Positions 47,889-59,800 of a DNA stretch of 64,000 bases are shown piece after piece. The stretch is from Odontesthes bonariensis. Its lineage: Eukaryota > Chordata > Actinopteri > Atheriniformes > Atherinopsidae. How positions within the stretch are numbered: the stretch's first letter is position 1; every line of letters begins with the position of its first letter. The stretch is taken from positions 32,547,466 through 32,611,465 of the forward strand of contig NC_134508.1 in the NCBI RefSeq assembly GCF_027942865.1. Reading direction: 5' to 3'. Below the pieces are notes generated by a model. That model worked only from the letters and a program-made list of their open reading frames with translations. It did no database searches and had not been told where the DNA came from. The translations under genes were made by a program, and so were the position numbers.

Positions 47889-50800
47889 CTGTAAGAAAGC
47901 AAAAAGAAAAAGCAGTGCATGAATATTACATGGTGTTCTATGTTGTCTCATTCATACCACAAAGCAAGACAATACTCATATTCTGAGGTATCAACTTCCC
48001 ACAGATAAACCATAAAATTAAGTTTAGATATATTTAACTGGAAGATTTAAGATACCTTTGAAGCTATGATATAAATTAGATCAAATCTAAACTCAACATA
48101 TCAACCAACAGATTATCAAGATGATTTCCTCACGTCAGAGCTGAATGTGGACATTAGAGGGATAAGTGATTCTTCAGATTTTTGTCTCAGTGGTTACAAT
48201 AAAGTTTGCGATTGCCCCCCCCCCCCCCCCCCATGTTTTTCTTTATGTATTTGTTTGTTTATTCGACCATTTTATATAATATTTTCTGGTGATTTTCTTT
48301 ATATTTTTTTTATCATTATTAATATATTTTCTCTGGTCTATTGTGGTTTTTTTTGTTGTTTTTTTTTAATCCAGCCATGAGCGGCAAAAACATCTTCTAA
48401 ATAAGAAAGCCATAAACACAAGGAACGTATGTATAATTACCATAATATCTTTTATCTTTAAATGTATTGCAGTATTCTTGCAAAGTAGAGGCTTAGATCT
48501 GAGTTTTCCCTTTCACTCCGTGGTACACACACACCATTTATTCATAAAACTGATCCTCTTGTATTGTTTAAACAGAAATACTGACGAAGCTAATCACCGC
48601 AGAAACTTCAGTCAAGGTGGCCTGTTACTCTTCAAATTAGTCGGCCACATAAAGATTAGAAACTGGTCATAATCCAAGCCACCAACCCCCTCTGGTGGCT
48701 ACTTTCTGGCAAAAAAGTTGAGGAAAAAAAAAAAAACTTCTTATGGCCACAATGAGAAGGAAAGGAAGGCCATTTTTCATTTGCTCATTTGTAAAACGGT
48801 TACTTGGGAAAGTATCCAGATAAAATTCTGTTGTTCTTTTAATCCTGCAGTTAATCTAGCAAAAAAAGGAAAATTATCTTGAAGAAAAAAACAAGTTATT
48901 TTTACCATACCAAGTAAAAAAAAAAAAGAAAATCAAGAACCCTGCCGCATTCACATTTTTCTGTTGTTGCTGCTTACAAGTGGAACATGTCCTGTGTGGA
49001 TGTATCAGACTTAATGTGTAGCTCAGCTTCCAACATGACATAGGAAATAGCTATCCTGTAATTTTTCAAAAGAAAAGAACAGTGAAAAGCCAATTGTGCC
49101 TGACTGATGAGTTTCTGTCAGCTGTAAAGAGCTTTCTTCCTTAAAAGTACATAAAACTACACATCCTCTGAACAATGTAAATAAAATGTGCAAGACATAG
49201 CAAGGGGGGCTGTTCATTCTTTGCTCAGCAGGTAATTCATGCACATTACACAAAAATATGACTTGGAAATTAATATACAAGTAATTTTAAACACCGGTAC
49301 AGTATGTAATTAAATACCATATTTTTCAGTTAAATCCGCTAAAGCAGTTTTTTTTTTTTTTGGAGATGAATTGAAAATATTGATAAGGACACAAGCCATT
49401 TTAAATTAGTTTAGTAGCCTTAGTGCTTATTTGTTTGAAGAACTATTAAGTTTCTCTACTCCATTTGCTTAAGGCTACGTTATAATGAAAAATGCGAGCG
49501 TTTCCTCTTGCACTCTTAGACACACCTGGAAGTCATGAGCATTTCTAAGTACCTTTTTTGGTGGAAATCAGCCACCTTGGTGATTCGGAGGGTTCGGAGG
49601 AGCCCATGTCATTCTTTGCATAGACTCTGAACTGGTATTCTCGGCCCGGCATTATGTTGCAGGCTGTAAATTTATTGTTGAAGATTCGATCCGCGATAGG
49701 GTGCCAGCTTCTTTTGATTGAATCACGCTTAGTCACCATGTAGTGTAGCCGGTCGTCACGCTTTTCATCTGGAGACGGGGTCCATGAAATGGTGACCGTA
49801 CCAGGCACGTTTTCATCCATCTCCACTGGACCTGGCGGCTTCGGCTCATCTGGAATTCAAACACAGGTTATTTTTTTCCCCTCTTCTTTTTTAACCTACA
49901 GTACATGAAGTGGCAGTCACGTATTAAAACAGTCATACGTACCTGTGACTCTAATCTCAATGCTGAATGTTTCTTGGCCAACAATGTTCTTGACAATGAT
50001 GGTATAAATTCCAGTATCTGAGCGCTCAGCTGAAGGAATCAGAAGCTGGGACATACCCTCAGCGTTGCTGATGGTTACTTTTTTAGACACTGGTACTCCA
50101 TCTTTCAACCAGGTTACGTCCGGCCATGGAGAGGCCTACAAAGAAAATGAAAAATATGATTTCAGATTTATGAAGATAATATAAGATGACTATAGATACT
50201 GTCATGGATGGAATTATTTGAAATACTTCTTAAATTACCTGAAAGTTGATGTTGAATCGTGCAGAGTTTCCTGCTCTCACTATCATAAAACTCTTGATTT
50301 TGATATCTGTGAATCGTGGCCTCACTATATAAACAGCAAGGCAAAGATTGGTCATTGGCATTTTTTTTTTTTAAATGAATTAAAAAAAAAGCAGAAAAAT
50401 TGATCAAATATATCATTTTTATTTCGTATTGTTTTGCTGCAGACACTAATTTTATGGAACACAGAATAGAAATTGATATTGAAGCAAAAGAAAAAGTTGA
50501 GCAATTGACCTTTACAATTTTGTTTTTGGTTGAATCTTTTTTTCATTTTCTTTAGAAGTGATTAGTTTTATCCTAGCTCAAACAAAAATGGATAAATTTA
50601 ACTTGCTATTGATCATCCAACTATTATTTGGTCTACGTGTTCGGTGATTCACTATTTCAATATTATTATCATCCTTTGTTTAGAATTTTTAGATCTCTGT
50701 ATTCTCTGTAACTAAATACCTCTTCCAGCGTGCAAACATGTTAACTAAATGCCTCTTTATATAATCATTTTAAGGTGATATGTACCCTTAATTAAGGTGT

Positions 50801-53800
50801 GCATAATTGTTAGATAAGTTCATTACCTCAACTTAAATTGGCCAAAAAAGTGTTTCAACGAGCACTAAAAAGTCAAAATATCAGCTGAATATCTGCAATC
50901 CTTGAAATGGCTGTGACCACTGAACAATTTAACATTTTTCTGCCTAAAGTTGACAGGATCTGAAGAAAAAAATACATGAAAAGGAACCTTTATCCTCATT
51001 TGTCACCATTGCTCCTGAACTTCTACCTGCCTGGAGTGTAGGTATAAGAGTCACAAGATGAAGCATCAAAATTTGGTTAAATGAGAACAGATTTTTCAAA
51101 GGTTTTGTGGAGATTAGAAGTGACTGGATATGGACCCGCAGGGACGTCTGCCATTAAGAATGAGCTCGTTTGACCTTTTCAGGCTGAAAATTGTGTGAAA
51201 TTTAACTCTAAACTTCCTTCAAGTTTCTGAAAGATTTTTTTTACTCAAACGGTGGTACAGGACATCCATGTCATTCAGGAAAGCTGTGGTCTTTATGCAG
51301 GAACATGCTACATCACACGCCCTGAAGCAATCGAACACTCGGCTTACCAGCAAAGTACTTAAGGACAATGAGCTGGTCCCCATTATGTTTGGAGAACTTG
51401 TTGAGAATATTGTCGAGAACTTGTGGTTCCATCTCAGTCATGAGATTTACAATGATGGAAAACAAAATTCCTCTTTTAACAAAATTTCAGAAATTGTGGT
51501 TGTCACTTCACCAAAGGTGGATTATAAATAGGTACAGAAACTGACGAGTCTTTAAAAGGAAGACTCATGGCAGATATCGAAAAGGATGGTGGCTACATTG
51601 CTCAGGGAACATTGTGCAAAAGACGAGAAATGTAATCTGTGATTGTGTTTCATTTATTATTCTATACGTGTGTTAAATACTGAGAATAAACTAGTCAGTT
51701 GAGGGAAACTATTTTTATAGTTTAGTTGTGCAATAATTGTACACACTAACAGTTGTCTAATTATTGTGCAGCTTTATGTATTCAGGCTCAGAGCTTAAAA
51801 ACCTACTGAATTAACCAAAATTCACTTTTCTTAGAATTACTTCTTAGAGTCCCTGTAATCACTAATGAATGTAGCAATTAGATTTAAGTGTAAATGCACT
51901 TACCAGGAGGAGGCATAGCGAGAATGTAATTGTCCAGCTCCTGAGGCTCTCCCGCTCCTCCATCATTGGTAGCAACGACTCTCACCCAGTACATGGCCAT
52001 TGACTTCATGCCCTTTACTGTATATGAAGTCATGGTTATTGCATTAGTATTGCATCGATCCCATTCTGTATTTTCTGCAGGCCTTATCTCTACATAATAT
52101 CCCTTGGCTTCATCTTCAACCCCCTCAATGTCCTTGGGTTTGGTCCAAGACAGGGACAGGGTTGTGTAGGTGGAATCTGTCACTTTCAAGTCAGGGACTT
52201 TACCAGGAGGCTCTGTAACATGTAACTCTGTGTCAGTTGTTATTATGTCACACTAATACTTGATGCAGTCTCCTAATGACAGCACTGTCACAATATTTAA
52301 AATATCCACCTACTTTTAGGGTCTCTGGCAAACACAAACTCAGATGGTGTGCTATATTCACTGGCTCCCGAGTTATTGATTGCAGCCAAACGGAATTCAT
52401 ATTCCATCCCCTCAACCACATCCTTAACATCATAGCTTTTACCTGTACAGGAAACATGTGAAATCTTAGTGAAGTATTGGATCCTCAACACACAAGCTCT
52501 CAGAACATGAACAAATGGAAATTATACATGAATAATTGAGTAACCTTTGATCATATCATCTGGTGGGTTGACTTGGCCCCAGAGGTTGCTGCCCTTCTTG
52601 CGTTTCTCAAGGTTGTATCCCAGAATATTGGTTCCTCCGGTGTTGGCAGGAGGGGACCAGGCAAGACTGATGCAGTTCTTGAAGGCACTGACTACTTTTG
52701 GTGTTGATGGAGGTCCAGGATATGCTGTATATATAAAATAGGTATTTGCAATAAGTTCTTTGTTATAAAATCAGTGATGTGGATTTCTTTTAATACTGTC
52801 AAAGGATTAATTATTAGTTTGGATTGATACCACTTCTTGACCTTATGTAGAAAATTTCCTTTAAACTGGAATTTGATGACATTCTGTATGGATTTTCATC
52901 AATTAAAACTCTGAAGCCTAGTCAATGAATCTGGTTGTCACAAGGGTATATCTGATGCCAGATGCATAAAAAGTTGATGATGAAAGTTGTCTTTGTGCTG
53001 TCTGCATTGTACCATATTTCCTCTTTAAGTCTGAAGAAATTAAGAAAATTCAGGGACTATATCTATTGTACACAGTCGTGTGTTGGGTTAATATACGGAG
53101 ATGGTGATCACGAAAGATAATGAATTGTATCTTTATCTTTCACGGAGTCGTATGCAACTCGTATGCAGAGGGATGTTGTAAAACTAGGTATAATTGGTTT
53201 CTGTTAGTGGATTTACTGCAGAGCTCCACACTGATATGATTGCACTTTGCAGCCATTTTTTCAGACAGTGTGACTAAATTTCCATCTTGGATTAATGCCC
53301 CTTGTTCTACTTATTTTTTTTTTAGAAAAAGGAAAAGAAGAAAAAACATTATCAGGCAGGAATGAGGCACGTATACACATCATGAGTGAGTGATGAGCAA
53401 CTAAGAGTTCAGAGCTGACTTGAGGCTGGTGTCATCTCCACAGCTGAGGTAAAGGAAGAAATGCCGTGCAAGCTGATGACCTGTCACTCTCACCCCCCCA
53501 TGGAGCTATTGGCTAATTTTTCAAAACAAAAGATCACTGAGACCCTCCAGTTTTGCTGCAGCCTGAAATATCTGATGGGAATGTGATGATAAATGTTGTT
53601 GAAAGAGGCAAAAATATTTTCCTCTTAGCCTTTTAAACTCTTACACAGTTTAAAAGGCTAAGATGCTGCAATTAAATTAATGGCAGGTTTTTCATGCAGT
53701 ACTTTCTGTTTGGCCCAACTAGTTGGCTGACTGGACCATAAACTATCACGACATGATGCAAATTATCCAGCTATGGATGCACTGATGGAGCTGCTGCATG

Positions 53801-56800
53801 TCAACCCGCAGCGTTTTAATGAAGGAATGTAATCTACTGATTCAGCATGAAGCCTGGGGTAGTTGGGGATCGAACCAGCAGTCTTCCAAATGTAAGGCAA
53901 CCTCCTAACCTCATGAACTAAAGATACCCCAGTTTTAAATTGAAGTTGCCAGCCCCTGGTATCGAATATATAAATCCTCAAGCTGAAAAAAAGTGAAAGT
54001 TAAAGGAATAGTTCGCCTCTTTTGACATATGACATCCCATACTAGCAAAATTATTTATGAACATTTTCTTATTGACTTTCTTACGTAAGTCAATGTTCAT
54101 AAATGATATTGCTAATATGGGATGTCATACAGCTTCATGTCAAAAGAGGCGAACTATCCCTTTAACTAGGTGACTACTCCTAGGTTTTTTTTTTTTAATT
54201 TAATGTAAAATTAGCTGTTTGGTATTTCTTAGAATTATCTGTTACTAGAGCTTCTTCAGAAATACACTTTACTATGAAACACTTAAGGTTAAGTTTGTCT
54301 TAAGAAGTGCTCCTAAATGTTGTGCTGGTGCCACAAGTTCTACTTCTGGAATAAAGTTAGTCTGGAGCCTTGTACTCATGGTTTCAATCCCAGTTTGTCT
54401 TTTTCATGTTGATGGCCCGACCATCACTAAAACAGTGGAATTTGCAAGATGCATACACTGTTTTGATACTTTAGATGAGAGCTTACCTTTTGTCCCAGCT
54501 TGAATGTCCTCTGTTTCCATCAGCTCACTGATGCCCATTTCAGTCTCCACTCTGATGCGATAGCAGTACCTCCTGCCGTGGTCCACATCACTGTCCCTGT
54601 ATTTGGCTTCAGGACCAATTGGTCCCAGCTTCTTCCAGGTGTTCCGGCCAACTTGTTGTCGTTCCAGGATATAGTCTTGTATCTTGCAGCCACCACTGTC
54701 TTTTGGGGGCCTCCATTTGAAGTCGATAACAGAGGAAGAGGCTTCAACAGTCTCCAAGGGTCCCATTGGAGGAGTGGGTTTATCTGTCAAATGATGTGAG
54801 ATACATTTTTACTTTATAGGTATATGCCAAGCCTAGCATCCTCAAAATTTACCTGATACATACCCAGTACAATAAGCTGGCTGTACGCCTCTATGCTGCC
54901 AAACTCATTTTTGAGTTTAATCTTGACTTCACCACTGTCTTTGCGCTGCAGCTTGAGCAGAAGCAAACGACTACCCCCTTCAGAATGCTCAATCTTGATA
55001 TTGCTTTCATCTGAAAGCTCCTCACCATCAAGGTACCACTGGATTTTTATAGGTTCCCGTCCAACAAAAGGCATTTTGTAAACAGCTTTGTGTCCCTTCT
55101 TTACAGTTACAGGATTTTTAAATGCTTCCAGCTCCTCAGCCTCAAATCGGGGTGGATCTGAAATCAATGTTAGAGCAGATTTTTCAGGTACTGTCATGCT
55201 TTCTAGTTGAACTAGATTGAGTTATTTCTAATTTGAATAATGAAAACTGTTTATTAAAGAAGAAAATTTGTGAGGCAAATTTTTTTACCCTCAACAACAA
55301 TCTCAGACTCCGTCTTCCGTCCATCTGCTTCAAATTTATATTTTCCAGCATATTCCTCTGTAACCTTGTGAATTTTCAGCCTGTTGAAACATCCATCTTT
55401 TGTAATGGTTAGACCCTCATTTGATTGAATCTGGAGAAAAACAAAAAAGACCTCATTAGGCTTTGTCCAGATACATTTCCTGGATATTGACAGCGTTCAG
55501 ACTCTGGCCTTACCTCAACTCCATCTTTGTACCAGATTCCCTGACAGTCTTCACTGCTCACTTTACACTCCAGCTCTGCTGCTTCTCCAATGATGGCTTT
55601 GCAGTCATTAAGGCCAGCGTGAAAATGAACACCGGGGTCTGAGAAGTTACCAACAACCAGCAAGTTAGGGACTGTACATGCCCCACACTTACCATCTACG
55701 CACAAATAGTTTTCTTCAGTTGTTTTATGTTATTGTAGTTGTGAACGCACAACCACAAAAATGAGCACATTCTTATATGGAAGATTGCATGTATCCCACC
55801 CAATTGTGTAAACACTTACCTCACATTTGAATCATCAATAATTTGGATCTTGTGCATCTACATTTTTGTTGATTTATAATCCACTCATAGAAGTAATGTG
55901 TGATGTCAAGAAAATATATTTAAAGAGAATATAAGTCAAGTTTGGAAGGAGTAGAAGAAGAAGAGAGCATTTTGCATTTATTTACACCTCTTCAACACAT
56001 CTTCTTTGGCAATTTGTCTTGTTTGGAAGTCACCCTCTTCAGCTTAACAGTTGGCGCAGCTCTTAAAGTCTTCTGTGGCATTCATTTGCTTCTATTCACT
56101 TATGGTTGACAGAAAGACAGGCTGTTAAGATATGAAATCTCTCTCTCAGTACTGACAGTTCCTTGGTCATTTGAAAAATGTATTTTTTTGGCTGATGTGA
56201 ATTCAGTCTTCAGTGAAACGAGAAAAAGCACAGTCATCCTCCAAGGTCGGCACAAGTCGTCGTCCTTCTTCCGGTTATGTAAGAGTGCATCTACACACTA
56301 CAAGACAAGCGTTTCAGTTGTTGTGCCAGGAGCACAATCACTTCTACTTCTCCTCATTTGAATCATGTACCTCAACGCACCGACTCATCCTGAAGTAAGA
56401 TTTAAAACAGCAAGCAAGAATGTTAACACTGATGCACACAGAGCACAGATGCATCCACACAGCTCAAATACTCAGTCTCTGAACAAATACATACAAAAGA
56501 CACAGGCAGACACAAAGAAACGGTAAGATTTCTGTTGATATTCAACCTGTAGGTCAAAGAAATACAGTTAAATAACAAATGCTATTTTGTTATCTACAAA
56601 CATGAATGATGATTATAGTGTACAAAGAAAACCAATGCATCAGATGTCAGGCACTCTTAAGGGTTAAATTCACGCTCTGATCACTCTGAAAGGCCATTTA
56701 ACCCGCAAGAGATCAAATGAAGCCTTCTCCCAGTGGTCACACACCTTTTCTGTTAACTCTCAAATCACTGGAAAAGTCATCTACTCTGAATGACTTTTTG

Positions 56801-59800
56801 CAGTGATGAAGCCTCCCATGCAGCATTTAATGCAGCACCCGGAAATCTTACCACTAACTGTCTCCTCGATCAATGGGCCTTGTCGTGCACGGCCTGAACG
56901 TTTGCCAGCTGCAGCAGATTCACTCCCATCTGCCCCCTCACCATTTTCAGGAGATTCATCACTGCCTGCTGCTGGCCTGGTGCCAGTTGCACCCTTGGCA
57001 TCACCTCCTTCTCTGTTTTTTGCTTTTCAGTTTTAGGGGATATCATCGTGAATACCATCAATCCAATGTTTCTCATTTGCTGTTGGATATGCCTTACAAA
57101 TAAGATTAATAAGAAACAGTAACAGTAACGATTGAAATGTCAATAATGAGCTTGAACAAAGATCAAGAGCAGTAACAGAAATAACATGTATAAATCTGAA
57201 TGCAGAAGAAATGGGTAGTGGAAAAGATGATACCCAACTCATTCTTGAATATCTTATTTGGACGCATTCAAGTGGATCTGTTGGTTTGTCACCTTTTCCA
57301 TTTTCAGACTTGTACATGAATGAAGCAAAGAATTTATAACAACATCAAGACAAACATATCCACAAACATGACAGCACATGCATTATGCACAAAACAAAAA
57401 TATAGACAAATATCTATATTTATGCAAAAGATTTCAAAGAAGAGAATGTGGAGGTATGCATCGCACATACATGCTAATTGTTTCTCAGAAAAAGCACAAA
57501 AACAAATACAAAGAAATAAACATGAAAGCTCAATTTTGCTCAAAATTGAGCTCACATTTAAGAAAATCATACTTGCATCAGATATATACTACTTCTGTTT
57601 TGGCACGTGACATCTGTCTCACTCTCAACTCCCAACATTGAACATTGTTATTCAGTTCACTTAAATTTCCCCTAATTAATGATTTTATCATTACATTTGG
57701 TAACTTCTTAGGCCACTTTCTTGACTCTATTACCCTATAATGCCTGACCCAAGAAACAATGGACAGAAAATTACTTTTTTAAATCTACAGTCTTTATTTG
57801 GCCTTTCAACAAATCGTTAAAAAATAATAATAATAATTTGCATATATGTTTTTGCATATATTTTTCTTGTATCAATTTTGATACACACATTTTCTGCATG
57901 TTTTTACTATAAACTAAAATGCAAAAATATATTAGATGCTTCAATAGAGTAAGTTCTTATTTTTAAATATTAGTAAATGTGTAAAAGAAAACCTTACTAT
58001 AAAGTCTTCAAAATAAGAGTATGCACAACCAGCTGGGAACTAATGGGATTCAGCCATTTTGGATTGTACTGCTTAATATGTCAGAATTATTGTTGTGCAA
58101 ACGGTATCCACCAGGGGGCAGACGACAATTATCAGATTGGGGTTATTGGGATTATACAATGGGGTTTTGAGCCGTTTTTATCGTATGGTCATGCAGTTGG
58201 TTTCAAATATTATACTCACGGCAGTATAGGGTTAAAAAGCACCAAATTACATATCTTGTGTCTTTTTTATTTTTTTAGACAAATTAACACCAGAGGGGAG
58301 TGTTATATATTTATGGTTCGTGTCCTTAAGGGTGTACTACAAAAAAATGTTCAACACAGCCAGGTTTTCCATGTGTTAGCTGCCACAGCTAAACCCACCA
58401 CTTAGAGGTAACTGGGACCAAGTCAGGGACATTAAAGGGGGCAATTTGTGCATCATTTGACACTTAATTCAAAAGAGGTAAATGTATGAATGGAGAGATT
58501 AGAAAATTATAAAGATAATTATCATTAAAAGAATAAAGATAAGATAAATAAATGCTGCCAGAAAATTCTACATTGTACATATTGGTAAGTTAATATCTGC
58601 CTTAATTACCATTTCTGACAGCTGTACATAAACTTTAGAAGTTTATAAGAGGTATATCCAGCTTTGACACTGTCCCTTTATAATATAGAAATCAAGTAGT
58701 CGTTGATCAAATTAAAGCAACATTTTATTGATTAGATATGTAAGCCTAGACTAAATCATCGTATCTGTTTTTGATTGTATTTTGGACAAGATATGAAATA
58801 TATATAACCCATTTTGTATCACCAACTGAAAGAGTGGTTACCTTGGTAACAAAGCACAACCTACGTTCTGTTTTTTTCTAACCGTGAAGCTTCTGTGATG
58901 GCAGAATGTCTGGCTCAACAGTTTTGAGTATTTAATGTATTCATTCAGCTGAGAGTTGACATTGCAGAGTCTGATTAAAAGGGATGATTTGTAGTTAAGA
59001 ATAAAATTCATGGACCAAATATTTCATACATTTACTGTTTAAAATATGTCTGAATTAACATTGCTTTGTGGTTGAATTAAAAACATTTGATCTACATCTC
59101 AATGTGGTCCACTGAATGAGTAATGAATAATTTTCTGTTATCTGACAATCGTGATCTTGCACTTCAAGTTTGTTACCATGTTAGACATAAACTTAATACT
59201 TCTACCTGATGGTATTTAAATGTTCCGATTGCTGTATGGAATAACATCAGGACAACAATCAGTGAAAGACTGTCACTTCTTTAAGAAGATTTGATGAGAA
59301 ACTCTGAACCTAAACCACTCTGGAGCAGGTTCTGAGGTCAGTCCAAGTAACTATGGTGATGAAGTCTTTTTGAAATAGAGCCACTTTTGTTAAACTGAAA
59401 GTTCAGATTTTCAGCTAAACAGCTGGCTAAGCTGTAAATCTCACTGTAGCACGCCCCTCTGGACACAGTGTGTAAGTGAAAAAAGACATTCTGTTGCTCC
59501 CTGCCACAACCATCTATTATAGGTTAACATATTTGTTTTTGATTATAGCTTTAAATAAGGAGGATAAGTATTTTCTCTTTGCTAAAATTCCACTTGTGTG
59601 GGACACATCCTGGATGATTAAGTTCTGTCACAGATGTTTGAGTAGACCGTTGTGATATCCACTCACACCACAGGGACATTTTTGCTAACAGTTGGCACAG
59701 CAGAGCAGTGATGAGCTTTGTAAATGATTTGTTATGTAATTTAGTTCATGTTAAACACACATGTTCACTTTACTTTCTCCATAAAGCGCTCAAAGATTGG

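Noticed and set aside
55705..55726. Possible 21-nt exon reading E-N-Y-L-C-V-D-G in copy C
   Set aside because: Phase-compatible and ends at gtaagtg, but the putative acceptor has no pyrimidine tract and there is no counterpart in A or B.
57977..58405. 142-codon plus-strand frame
   Set aside because: Inside a copy C intron, no domain or family resemblance; composition fits chance in this sequence.
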